From Fodinibius sp050117475 (GTDB taxonomy: Bacteria > Bacteroidota > Rhodothermia > Balneolales > Balneolaceae), in contig JASFMR010000009.1 in the NCBI GenBank assembly GCA_050117475.1, positions 1 through 55,843 of the forward strand: a stretch of 55,843 nt of DNA, given 5' to 3'. Shown here in pieces: positions 27,458 through 35,939 of this stretch; positions within the stretch are counted from its first letter, which is position 1; every line of letters begins with the position of its first letter. Below the pieces are notes generated by a model. That model worked only from the letters and a program-made list of their open reading frames with translations. It searched no databases and was not told the DNA's origin. Made by a program: the position numbers and the translations under genes.

Positions 27458-28624
27458 TTATTCTTCTATTAAAATTGAGACATCACCATTATTGGCACTT
27501 CGGCTAAGCTCCAACAATTTTTGCAATGCTTGTCCACCCTGATATATCTGGCCATCTATTTCTACCGACTGAAAGGAATAGTTATTCCTCTCAAGCTGTT
27601 CATACTTATCGCCCAAAACCGTCTTTAGGGCCTTAACCAACTCACCGGTATTCTCAATTATCATTGACTTCTGTTTATCAGCAATTGAGAAACTCCATAT
27701 TTCGGACGCCCTCTGTTCAAGACCATTGCCTGTTTTTAATTGCCTAATGATCCGCCAGTAATACGTTTTGCCGGGCTTAAGACTTTGAACACCCGAATTG
27801 GGATACTGAAAGCTGGAACCATCTAAGACGATATCCAACATTTCATAATCGACCAATGCGCCGCCAGAACCTCCTTTGGTACTGATAGGCGGTGTACTTG
27901 CCGCTCCCTCCAGTAGAGATTGTGGACTTTCATCTCCTTTTGACTCTACCACAAGTAGTCTGAATGAAGTACCGACGGCTCCCTGCCACTGAAAGTTAGG
28001 ATACCTATTGGCAATGGTGGTGTTGGAACCCACCGCATCGCCGGGAGCAAGCAGATAAAAGCCCTGGGTATCTTCGGCGATATTAGTCCCAAGTTCTGCC
28101 GTTGCAGTTGCAACCCGGTTTCGTTGACTGCCCCCCTGGTAGATATTAAGTTCAACGGAATACCGGTCAGCCGGCAGGCTTCCCTGCAAACCGCTTACAA
28201 AGTCTTTACCCGCCGAGGTAAGTCCCCCCTCAAACTGAATCTCTTCTTCAACACCGGGCAAACCATTGCTAATACTATTATTGGTAGCATACACCCGTTG
28301 TCCCGGACTCAAGCTAAACGGCTGGCCGTCAATCTGAGTAGCATGGGCAATTTCTCCCACTTTGTCCGACCGGATAATTACTTCAAGATAAAGGTTTTTG
28401 GCATATCCGGTTGGATTCTCATTCGTCAAATAGACTTGGAACAATGTTGGGCCGCTCCCTTCATTGGAAACTAACGATTGAACATCAATGGACTGCGAAT
28501 TTGCCAATGACTCATTGACTTGTATATCCAGGGAGAGCTGAGCCTGCTGGGCTTGTACCGGCACAACCAATACCAATAACTGTAAAATAAGCCCACTCCC
28601 TATTGCTTTCTTTATCCACTTCAT
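27458..28624 (-). CDS. secreted beta-rich protein, first gene of the CHASE2-cyclase operon
   Basis: A 388-residue protein with a signal peptide ending VQAQQ. Residues about 20-190 look like one or two beta-sandwich units. Residues about 195-310 show an FN3/Ig-like rhythm (NRYPNFQWQ followed by FRLLVVESKG and PGKTYYWRIIRQ). The last 80 residues are more helical. I do not recognise the family. The ATG at 28624 has a perfect GGAGGT site four bases before it, so the TTG at 28639 is rejected as start. It leads an operon with FecR, a beta-barrel and the CHASE2 cyclase, and its leader contains two hairpins. A surface- or periplasm-located ligand-binding role is possible but unproven. Confidence 0.72.
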   Translation of the reverse strand: MKWIKKAIGSGLILQLLVLVVPVQAQQAQLSLDIQVNESLANSQSIDVQSLVSNEGSGPTLFQVYLTNENPTGYAKNLYLEVIIRSDKVGEIAHATQIDGQPFSLSPGQRVYATNNSISNGLPGVEEEIQFEGGLTSAGKDFVSGLQGSLPADRYSVELNIYQGGSQRNRVATATAELGTNIAEDTQGFYLLAPGDAVGSNTTIANRYPNFQWQGAVGTSFRLLVVESKGDESPQSLLEGAASTPPISTKGGSGGALVDYEMLDIVLDGSSFQYPNSGVQSLKPGKTYYWRIIRQLKTGNGLEQRASEIWSFSIADKQKSMIIENTGELVKALKTVLGDKYEQLERNNYSFQSVEIDGQIYQGGQALQKLLELSRSANNGDVSILIEE

Positions 28625-28642
28625 TTTTACCTCCGACAATTA

Positions 28643-28697
28643 TTCGTTTAGCCAAACGAAACCCTAATATTTCACACCCTTGATGTGAAAAAATATT
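28643..28697 (-). promoter_or_regulatory. two hairpins in the leader of the CHASE2-cyclase operon
   Basis: The leader of the first gene holds TTCGTTT-GGCT-AAACGAA (complement of 28643-28660), a perfect 7-bp stem 8 bases from the GGAGGT site at 28629-28634, and farther upstream an 11-base AT-rich stem around TTTCACA/TGTGAAA (28666-28697). The first shares its CGTTTGGC-AAACG core with the hairpin before the beta-barrel gene. The second could end transcription coming from the tRNA gene upstream. Confidence 0.45.
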
Positions 28698-28792
28698 TTA
28701 ACCACTTGGAACATTCATTTTACTTCCAAGTATGAAACATAAGATGTAAAAAATGTGGATATATGCAGAAATGCAACATATAAAAAGAAAAG

Positions 28793-28866
<74 letters not shown>

Positions 28867-28879
28867 GGGTACAGGCAGG

Positions 28880-28911
28880 CAAATATAGAGGGATTATTAA
28901 TTTAATGCTAA
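28880..28911 (-). promoter_or_regulatory. promoter of tRNA-Ala (TTAG-N20-TATATTTG)
   Basis: On the minus strand TATATTTG (complement of 28880-28887) is an exact match to the Bacteroidota TAnnTTTG element, with TTAG 20 bases upstream (complement of 28908-28911). It ends 13 bases before the first base of the mature tRNA, which fits a start within a short 5' leader. Confidence 0.6.
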
Positions 28912-29052
28912 CCTTTTCTCAAATTTTTGTTTGTATTCTCATGTATCATTATTTTATTATTTACTTGTGTTGCATATTATTGGGGCTATAAGAAACTATT
29001 AAAAAAACTTTCATTTTACATTAATCATAAACCTTAGAGGAGTAACATTACA

Positions 29053-29964
29053 ATGAAAAGAGTTCTCAACCTATTTCTCGTATCACTCTTACTGTTCGGC
29101 GGGGTAACCCTTCAGTATGGTTGCAGTTCCAGCAAAGAAACCACCCAACAGCCGGTTGATACCGACGGGGATGGCTTAACCGATGCCCAGGAAGCACAAC
29201 TAGGAACCGATCCTAATAGTGCAGATACTGACGGCGACGGCTTAACAGACGCTGATGAAGTCAATCAATACAAAACGGATCCATTAACTGCGGATACCGA
29301 TGGGGATGGTCTCAATGACGGTGATGAAGTGAATTCTTACCAAACAGATCCTAATAAAGCTGACAGCGACGGCGACGGCCTTAACGACGGTGACGAAGTG
29401 AATCAATACCGTACCGATCCCAATATGGCTGATTCCGACAATGATGGCCTTAATGACTATGACGAGGTCATGAAGTATAATTCTGACCCTAATAATTCCG
29501 ATTCCGACGGAGACGGCTTCACTGATTCCCAAGAAGTTGAAATGGGAACAGACCTGAATGATGCTGAAGACCCGGCTTACTTGGAAGAAGGTGATCTCGG
29601 TACGATCAATTTCGACTTTGACATGTCCAATATTGATGAAACCGCAGCTCGTATCCTAAATGAGAACGTTCAAAAATTGATGGATTCTCCCAAGTTCCGT
29701 GTTCGTATCGATGCATACACTGACCATGTAGGCGGCGATCAGTATAACCTACGCCTAAGTAAGCGTCGTGCCGAATCGGTAACGCAATTCTATATTGAAA
29801 ATGGTATCTCTGAAAATCGCATTGAATCTCGCGGGCTGGGTAAAGCTCCTGTTCCATGCATGGAAGAAGATCCAGGCCCCGGTTGCCGCAAGAATCGACG
29901 TGCGGAATCTCATCCATTGAGCCCTTACCAGTATAAACCAATGTCTGGCGACTCAATGAACTAG
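29053..29964 (+). CDS. OmpA-family lipoprotein with calcium-binding TSP3 repeats
   Basis: A 303-residue outer-membrane lipoprotein (lipidated C24 in QYGC). Residues about 36-175 are six thrombospondin type 3 repeats of about 23 residues with the DTDGDGLTD core, which bind calcium and form a stiff spacer. The same period is visible in the DNA as 69-bp units. Residues about 185-290 are an OmpA peptidoglycan-binding domain (INFDFDMSNIDETA, AYTDHVGGDQYNLRLSKRRA, GLGKAPVP and NRRAE). It would link the outer membrane to the cell wall. A Shine-Dalgarno AGGAG stands about 10 bases before ATG 29053, and a strong terminator follows. Domain calls are very secure. Confidence 0.94.
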   Translation: MKRVLNLFLVSLLLFGGVTLQYGCSSSKETTQQPVDTDGDGLTDAQEAQLGTDPNSADTDGDGLTDADEVNQYKTDPLTADTDGDGLNDGDEVNSYQTDPNKADSDGDGLNDGDEVNQYRTDPNMADSDNDGLNDYDEVMKYNSDPNNSDSDGDGFTDSQEVEMGTDLNDAEDPAYLEEGDLGTINFDFDMSNIDETAARILNENVQKLMDSPKFRVRIDAYTDHVGGDQYNLRLSKRRAESVTQFYIENGISENRIESRGLGKAPVPCMEEDPGPGCRKNRRAESHPLSPYQYKPMSGDSMN

Positions 29965-29989
29965 ACTTCTGCAAAAGCTTTATGAAAAA

Positions 29990-30017
29990 GGCGATCCTGT
30001 TAGGGTCGCCTTTTTTT
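29990..30017 (+). terminator. rho-independent terminator of the OmpA gene
   Basis: An 8-bp stem GGCGATCC/GGGTCGCC with one T-G pair (29990-29997 and 30003-30010), loop TGTTA, followed by seven T. It lies 26 bases after the OmpA stop codon. Confidence 0.92.
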
Positions 30018-30096
30018 ATGGAGTGTATTTGTTAAAGGATTGCGTTGTAACATGAAATCCCCGGCCTTGTTGCGGTACGGCCAGGGACCAAAGAGT

Positions 30097-31026
30097 CTAT
30101 TCAATTGTAAATGTTTCGACCATTCCCCTGCTCCCATAGCCCTCAGAAACCCAGGCATATTTTCCGGGGGTTAAATTAATCATGGTATAGCCCGTTCGAC
30201 CTGCAGCCATTGGCTCAATGCCCCCTAGTGAATAAGCCGGGGCCGGGGCCTTAAATTCATCCAAGTTCATCCAATCCATCCAGTTAACGATTTGCTGTAC
30301 ATCGGTGGTATCGTTGAGCCGGAACAAATCCAGATTGTGCATTGTAAAACCCTGCGGATTCTCAGCCACATGGATGGCTACCGTTTGCGGGCCGGACTTA
30401 TACTCTCCCTCTCGCTCAATCTTGTAATTTGAAAGCGTCAACTCCACATCAGCCGAGGGGGGCTTAGCCTCGGATGCTTCCGGGGTAACCGTCATTGGCT
30501 GCTGCATACCCATCTCGGTATGCCATGTTCCATCCGGCATTTTAACATAGCACTCCAAAACATGTAAGCCGGGATCAAGTTTCACGGTAGTTTCTGCAGT
30601 CTCACCCGGTTCTGTGAGTCCCACTCCGCCGCTAGGCGTCAACTCAGTCATAAACCATGCCGGGAGTTCAGCTCCCATTTTAGCCATGGCTGAGTCCCGA
30701 TCTATAGCGCCTGAGGCATATTCATTCCAGACCGACCCAAAAGGCTTCATCGCCTCTTCCAAAAACTGATCGTAGGTTTTATTTTCCGGCAGGCGGTAGA
30801 TATACAAAAAATGCTCTTGCTGACCATTATTGGTAAATCGAAAAGTATTCCATCCCGAGGGCACTTCGGCGGGCGCCTCGAAAGCGAAGTCCCGGGCAGC
30901 CACTTCTATTACATTTGCATTGCTTTCATCATTTTCCCTAACTGTTTGAGATTCTTTTTTGGACGAGCATGAAATCAATAACCCCAATACAGCAATAAAT
31001 CCTATTATGCTGGTTTTTAGCTCCAT
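30097..31026 (-). CDS. lipoprotein with cupredoxin-like tandem domains, unknown function
   Basis: A 309-residue lipoprotein (lipobox LLISC, C20). Two similar beta-sandwich halves are visible. The first (about 35-175) has IEVAARDFAFEAPAEVPSGWNTFRFTNNG and PGLHVLECYVKMPDGTWH; the second (about 190-309) has VELTLSNYKIE and GKYAWVSEGYGSRGM. This matches the cupredoxin-like fold, in which a backbone helper segment and a C-terminal Cys/His/Met region hold copper. The first half keeps Cys, His and Met candidates (LECYVKMPDGTWHTEMGM), while the second has lost the Cys. The gene lies in a stretch with a copper P-type ATPase, but a role in copper handling is inferred. An AGGAG site precedes ATG 31026. 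Confidence 0.65.
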   Translation of the reverse strand: MELKTSIIGFIAVLGLLISCSSKKESQTVRENDESNANVIEVAARDFAFEAPAEVPSGWNTFRFTNNGQQEHFLYIYRLPENKTYDQFLEEAMKPFGSVWNEYASGAIDRDSAMAKMGAELPAWFMTELTPSGGVGLTEPGETAETTVKLDPGLHVLECYVKMPDGTWHTEMGMQQPMTVTPEASEAKPPSADVELTLSNYKIEREGEYKSGPQTVAIHVAENPQGFTMHNLDLFRLNDTTDVQQIVNWMDWMNLDEFKAPAPAYSLGGIEPMAAGRTGYTMINLTPGKYAWVSEGYGSRGMVETFTIE

Positions 31027-31258
31027 AGTCTCCTGAATTTGTTAATGATTTGCTTTAAAGTGCAGTCCCTATTTCTGCACATAACCTTTGATAAATATAG
31101 AAGAATAGGTTTATGTGTCCAATAATTTATTTAAAAACAACATTTTATCGGTAATGAATTGTTTTCACCTTGGAAAAGTCTTTAACAACCCCAAGCCCAT
31201 CCGCTTTTAGAAAGGGCTAAAGAACGACTATGGATGATTCTCAGGGTAACACTCGAAT

Positions 31259-31768
31259 TTAAGTTTCTTCTCCAAAACCCACTACATAATTCTTTCCATA
31301 ATATTTGGCGCAATTGGGACAGGTAGTATAGAAAAAGTAGATTTTTCCCGGTTTCATGCCTATCTGTTTTATGTATTCTTTCATTTCCTTATACCATTTC
31401 CGAGCCTCTTTATAAGGCCCTTCAAAAACTTTAGTTGCATAATCCCCGGTTAGATAAACCATTTCTTGGCCCGGCACTTCTTTATTGACAGAGAAATAAT
31501 GTTCACTTTTCCAGGGAGAGACATCATTGGTCAATACCACAAATTGTTCTTCGTCCGTGGCCCCGGCCTTCTCTATTTCACTAAAAGTCCCGGAGAATAC
31601 CGAACCCATGTTCATTGGAACGTGAAACAAGCTCCGTGTCGTGACTTTGACAAAAGGCTTGTTTTCAAAATGTAATTCCTGTCCATCCCATCCTTCAGGC
31701 TTGAATCGGGGACAACAACCGGTCGGATTATCACTAGTATCATAGCGAGGTAGTTCATTCACTTCCAT
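31259..31768 (-). CDS. conserved hypothetical protein with CC and CxxC motifs
   Basis: A 169-residue soluble protein. The ATG at 31768 has an AAGGAG site six bases before it, so the longer frame from TTG 31795 is rejected. The N-terminus carries NPTGCCPRFKPEGWDGQELHF and the C-terminus FFYTTCPNCAKYYGKNYVVGF, a CxxC pair that could bind zinc or undergo redox. The segment TRSLFHVPMNMGSVFSGT also looks conserved. I recognise the general pattern of a widespread uncharacterised family but cannot name a function. No signal peptide. It lies divergently from the copper ATPase gene and could share its regulatory region. Real gene, unknown role. Confidence 0.75.
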   Translation of the reverse strand: MEVNELPRYDTSDNPTGCCPRFKPEGWDGQELHFENKPFVKVTTRSLFHVPMNMGSVFSGTFSEIEKAGATDEEQFVVLTNDVSPWKSEHYFSVNKEVPGQEMVYLTGDYATKVFEGPYKEARKWYKEMKEYIKQIGMKPGKIYFFYTTCPNCAKYYGKNYVVGFGEET

Positions 31769-32011
31769 AGCAGACTCCTTACCTTGGTTTAACAATTATA
31801 TTATAAAAAATACTCATCTATCCCCTATAGAAACCCTACAACCATTCCTGCAGAGCCTGTAAGGCAGAATCAAATCCTGATAAAGGGTTTAACACTACGA
31901 ATAGTATGACTTCGACAGATCTATCAAGATATATCCAAAAAGAGGTGAAAAATACGTCTGAACACTTTATGTTACAGGCCATTGCACGATTTTCTCTTTC
32001 CGATATTTGTT

Positions 32012-34363
32012 ATGAGCAAGGATAAATGCACCTTATGTAACCTCCCCACTCCCGATCCCCCCATAACCGATCCCGAGGTTGAAGGCACTTTCTGTTGCAC
32101 AGGATGTTTACAGGTACACCAACTCCTGCAGGATCTGGAACCGGATCAGGCCCGGCACATTAGGCATGAGACCATCAATCGAAGACATAATGAACGGGAA
32201 AACCAAGAACTCCCTGAAGACAGTAAGGAAACTTTCCTTACCGTCGAAGGAATGCACTGTTCGACTTGTGAATCTTTTATAGAATCAATATCGAGAAGGC
32301 AGGAGGGCATTTATAAATGCGAAGCCAGCTACGCCTCCGAGCTGGTCAAAGTCTATTACGATCCCAAAAAGCTGAGCAAAGATGCCCTGCCCGCTTTAAT
32401 TAGCAAAATGGGTTATAAAGCTCATCCAATGGGAAACTTTTCCAACAATAGCGAATTTTTGACCTTTGCCCGTCTGCTGCTCGGGGGCCTTTGCAGCATT
32501 GCAGGCCTGATAGTCTATATTCTCGTTCTGTATCCCATATATATTACCGGCCATTCCATTATACCCTTCGCTCCCGTTACTCAGTACTTTTTTATAGCTA
32601 ATGTTTTCATCATGACCTCCCTGGTGTTGTTTTTTACCGGCTTCCCGATTTTGAGAGGCGCCTGGGTATCACTTACAGTTATGAAGCCAAATATGGACCT
32701 CCTGATTTCCATAGCTGCACTTAGCGCCTATCTTTTCAGCACCGGTGCTTTACTGACAGGAACAAATGAACTTTATTTTGATGTAACTATGGCCATTGTG
32801 ATGGTTGTTTCGCTCGGTAACTTTTACGAAAAGCGCATAAAAAAAGATAAAAATTCCCTGCTTACTCAGCTGCTGGGAAAAAGGATTAAAAAGGCCAGAG
32901 TTCGTAGAAATGATAACATCGCTACAATAAATCTGGATGAACTTGCTCCTGGTGACCGGGTGATTGTCAAAGTCGGAGAGCGCATACCAGTGGATGGGAC
33001 TATTATTGAAGGCCGGGGAGTGGTAAATGAGGCTCTAATTACAGGTGAATCACTGCCGGTTAACAAAGGTGTCGGAGATCGGGTCGTCAGCGGTACTATC
33101 CTCACTCAAAATGCACTCACAATTGAGACTGACCACCAGGTGCATAGCACTATTGAAAAGATGATCCGCCTGATGTGGGACATCCAGGCCGGTCATTCCG
33201 GGAAACAGCGTCTGGCCGATAAGATTGCTGGGCTCTTTGTCCCGGGCGTCTTATTACTGGCCGTTGCTACCTTTATCTACCAATCTATCAGTGGGACTCC
33301 ACCTGCTTCTTCTCTTCTCTCAGCGCTTGCCGTCCTTATTGTTTCATGCCCCTGCGCACTGGGACTGGCTACTCCCCTTGCGGTAGCTTCCGGACTGCGT
33401 GATGCTCTGAAAAATAATATTATCTTTAAAACCGGAGCTGTCTTCGAAGAGCCAAGTAATACCGATATTCTCGCTTTTGACAAGACCGGTACACTAACGA
33501 TGGGATGTATGCAATTAATAAATAACGGTCTTTCCAAAGAAGCACTTACTTATGCAAGGGCTATAGAACAGTACTCATCACATCCGGTGGCGGAAGCAAT
33601 TACGGGCAAAACTCGAAATCGCAAGATCAATGTACAAAACTTTCGAAGTCAATCGAGGGGCGTCATCGGAGAAATCGATGATAAGAGCGTCTTTATTGGT
33701 CAACCCGAATGGCTAATTGAAAATGAATTTGGGGTAACCCCCGATCAATGGACTCAAATTGACAGGGCTCGCCAAAACGGCCATGTTGCAACGGGAATCG
33801 CCTGGAATGGCAAGGTCCATAGCATTCTGACGGTTGGAGACCAAATCAGGAAAGAAACCGCTTCGTTTATCTCATCTCTCAAAAAAGCGGGCAAAAAGGT
33901 AGCCATTATCACAGGAGACAGCAAAGTAGCCTCCCGCCCCCTGCAGCGTAAACTTAACCCCGATTACTTATTCACTGGAGCCCGGCCCGAATCAAAAACA
34001 AAAATTATTAAAAAACTCAAAAAGTTTGGCCCTGTTACGATGATTGGCGACGGAAGCAATGATGCCCTTGCTTTGGCAGAGGCTGACCTTGGCATTGCCT
34101 TTGGTGACCTGACTGCCATTGCCGCCGAGTCAGCTCAAATTGTTATTCCCGGGGATCATCTCCAGCGTATTTCTATCGCTTTAAAAGCGATGGCACAAAC
34201 TAAAACAAGAATTCGACAAAACCTGGGATGGGCATTCCTCTATAATATTACAGCCGTTCCCCTAGCCATAGCCGGTCTTATCAACCCACTTTTCGCAGCC
34301 CTAGCAATGGCGGGAAGTAGCCTGCTTGTCGTCATCAACTCATCCAGGGAATTGACTTTATAG
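32012..34363 (+). CDS. copper-translocating P1B-type ATPase, CcoI/FixI-like
   Basis: A 783-residue inner-membrane pump. ATG 32012 is preferred over the TTG at 31982. The N-terminus has a cysteine-rich ATPase-associated domain (CTLCNLP and FCCTGCLQVHQLL) typical of CcoI/FixI pumps, then a heavy-metal domain with GMHCSTC (C83, C86). Eight membrane helices carry the CPC metal site (C446-P447-C448). The catalytic parts are DKTGT (D490), the HP motif in SSHPVAEA, and GDGSNDALAL. A C-terminal YN and MxxSS pair completes the Cu(I) path. CcoI pumps load copper into cbb3 oxidase; the TauE/SafE gene downstream is a common companion, but no oxidase genes are in the window. Cu(I) transport is secure, the cbb3 link inferred. 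Confidence 0.93.
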   Translation: MSKDKCTLCNLPTPDPPITDPEVEGTFCCTGCLQVHQLLQDLEPDQARHIRHETINRRHNERENQELPEDSKETFLTVEGMHCSTCESFIESISRRQEGIYKCEASYASELVKVYYDPKKLSKDALPALISKMGYKAHPMGNFSNNSEFLTFARLLLGGLCSIAGLIVYILVLYPIYITGHSIIPFAPVTQYFFIANVFIMTSLVLFFTGFPILRGAWVSLTVMKPNMDLLISIAALSAYLFSTGALLTGTNELYFDVTMAIVMVVSLGNFYEKRIKKDKNSLLTQLLGKRIKKARVRRNDNIATINLDELAPGDRVIVKVGERIPVDGTIIEGRGVVNEALITGESLPVNKGVGDRVVSGTILTQNALTIETDHQVHSTIEKMIRLMWDIQAGHSGKQRLADKIAGLFVPGVLLLAVATFIYQSISGTPPASSLLSALAVLIVSCPCALGLATPLAVASGLRDALKNNIIFKTGAVFEEPSNTDILAFDKTGTLTMGCMQLINNGLSKEALTYARAIEQYSSHPVAEAITGKTRNRKINVQNFRSQSRGVIGEIDDKSVFIGQPEWLIENEFGVTPDQWTQIDRARQNGHVATGIAWNGKVHSILTVGDQIRKETASFISSLKKAGKKVAIITGDSKVASRPLQRKLNPDYLFTGARPESKTKIIKKLKKFGPVTMIGDGSNDALALAEADLGIAFGDLTAIAAESAQIVIPGDHLQRISIALKAMAQTKTRIRQNLGWAFLYNITAVPLAIAGLINPLFAALAMAGSSLLVVINSSRELTL

Positions 34364-34472
34364 CTCCCAAATCCATCCTCAGTTTCGTATTCTGATTTTC
34401 TACGCTGACCTAATTTGCCTATTTTTGAAAGCGAAGGTTTCAGGTAATCATTACTAACTTGATAAACTAATT

Positions 34473-35144
34473 ATGGACTGGGCACTTGCTGGTGTAGCTT
34501 TCGGTTTCCTGGGAAGTTTTCATTGCATCGGAATGTGCGGTCCGCTTGCATTAGCACTTCCGGGGGCCGGGCAAAAGACTACTTCCCTTATCATTTCAAG
34601 AACGATTTATAACCTGGGACGTGTGATCACCTATTCCACGCTGGGAATTGTAGTCGGACTATTAAGTAAAATGATCTCTATAAGCGGGTTTCAGCAGGGG
34701 CTCTCAATAGGCATCGGCGTACTTATTTTATTGGGACTCTCAATTTCTGCCTTTCGAAATAAGATTAATCAATTAAAGGCCTATCCTTCACAGTTAATGA
34801 AGAATGCCACCAAGCCTATCCAATCATTATTTAAAAAAGGGAATACCACCTCACTTTTCTTGATCGGGCTGTTAAACGGGTTATTACCCTGTGGCTTTGT
34901 CTATATGGCTTTGGTAACCGCTCTTACTTCGGGAACCGTACTTAAAAGTCTCTGCTTCATGGCAGGATTTGGATTTGGGACCGTACCGGCCATGCTGGGA
35001 GTAAGCCTGGCAAGCGGCTTTATTTCTGTTTCAATTCGAAGGCGCCTCAAGCAGTTTTCCCCTTACTTTATAGCTCTTGTCGGCATCCTGCTAATCCTCA
35101 GAGGGCTCAACCTGGCAATCCCATTTTTAAGTCCGCAGTTATAA
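34473..35144 (+). CDS. TauE/SafE (UreH-like) family membrane protein, copper/cytochrome companion
   Basis: A 223-residue protein with about six membrane helices. The first, AGVAFGFLGSFHCIGMCGPLALAL, carries the His-Cys-Met signature HCIGMCGP common to this branch, which is found beside CcoI in cytochrome oxidase assembly clusters. A second signature, LLNGLLPCGFVYMAL, contains another Cys in a helix. The pair of conserved Cys/Met/His sites suggests transport of copper or another soft metal rather than sulfite. The gene lies 109 bases after the ATPase on the same strand and is probably co-transcribed. Family secure, substrate unproven. Confidence 0.85.
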   Translation: MDWALAGVAFGFLGSFHCIGMCGPLALALPGAGQKTTSLIISRTIYNLGRVITYSTLGIVVGLLSKMISISGFQQGLSIGIGVLILLGLSISAFRNKINQLKAYPSQLMKNATKPIQSLFKKGNTTSLFLIGLLNGLLPCGFVYMALVTALTSGTVLKSLCFMAGFGFGTVPAMLGVSLASGFISVSIRRRLKQFSPYFIALVGILLILRGLNLAIPFLSPQL

Positions 35145-35319
35145 TTATTTCTTTATAATTAATAATATTTTAGTTGCAGATCTTAAAAAATTAACATAAC
35201 CTAAAGTATTGTTTTTAAATTATTTAAGCGCTATTAATTCATTTCATGAATTTGTTGGCTTGAGGCGGTATTATCTGCGGCTGATACCCCTGAATTTATT
35301 CTAAACCGGAGGTGTAGAT

Positions 35320-35904
35320 ATGAAAAAGTCAACAGTTCTATTGCTTGGTATTCTGCTTTTAACAGCAACTTCAAATGCCCAGTCATCCGAAGACCCGGAT
35401 GCGCAGGCAAAAATTAAGAGTGCAATGAGCGCGGCGCCTTACGCAATAGCCAAAAATGCTACTATCAAAGATTGGCCTGCCAGCGAAGGTGCAGAAATGA
35501 TGCTTCTGAGAGAGGGATCAAATGGATTTACTTGTCTTCCCGACATGCCCGAAACACCGGGCAATGATCCGATGTGTTTGGATGAACCGTGGATGAAATG
35601 GGCAGATGCCTGGATGAATAAAAAAGAGGTTACTATTTCAAAAATGGGATTTGGCTATATGCTGCAGGGAGGTACGCCCGAAAGTAATACCGACCCATAC
35701 GCCGAAGGGCCTACTGAAGATAATGAATGGATCTCCGAACCGTTGCCGCACCTGATGATACTGGTACCTGATTCTCGGATGCTTGAAGGCCTTCCTGTTA
35801 CCCCCGATTCGGATGGCCCTTGGGTTATGTGGAGAAATACACCATACGTTCATATAATGGTACCTATGCCCAAATATAATCCTGAATCGTCGAGAGAATC
35901 CTGA
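35320..35904 (+). CDS. secreted protein of unknown function
   Basis: A 194-residue protein with a signal peptide (cleavage near SNAQ) and a strong GGAGGT site six bases before the ATG, suggesting high expression. The mature part has conserved-looking blocks KIKSAMSAAPYAIAKNATIKDW, NGFTCLPDMP, DPMCLDEPWMKWADAW and PHLMILVPDSRMLEGLP. It is rich in Met, Pro and Trp and carries two Cys that may form a disulfide or, with the many Met residues, contact copper. I do not recognise a family with known function. It follows the copper ATPase region after 175 bases and converges with the PAS kinase gene. Real gene by signal peptide and ribosome site. Confidence 0.78.
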   Translation: MKKSTVLLLGILLLTATSNAQSSEDPDAQAKIKSAMSAAPYAIAKNATIKDWPASEGAEMMLLREGSNGFTCLPDMPETPGNDPMCLDEPWMKWADAWMNKKEVTISKMGFGYMLQGGTPESNTDPYAEGPTEDNEWISEPLPHLMILVPDSRMLEGLPVTPDSDGPWVMWRNTPYVHIMVPMPKYNPESSRES

Positions 35905-35939
35905 AGGATCATAAGCATGAAGGAATCCAAAATAAATAG

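Noticed and set aside
28666..28697. Hairpin TTTCACA/TGTGAAA as a CRP-like (cAMP) site controlling the cyclase operon
   Set aside because: TGTGA-N-TCACA orientation is not given here: arms are TTTCACA...TGTGAAA with a 7-base spacer, the reverse of the CRP consensus; kept only as a hairpin.
29284..29532. 82-codon minus-strand frame rich in Ile and Val
   Set aside because: Reverse complement of the Asp/Gly TSP3 repeats; a classic artefact.
29158..29572. Tandem DNA repeats considered as a CRISPR array
   Set aside because: Units are coding, 69 bp without unique spacers, and in frame with the OmpA lipoprotein. No CRISPR-like array exists in the window.
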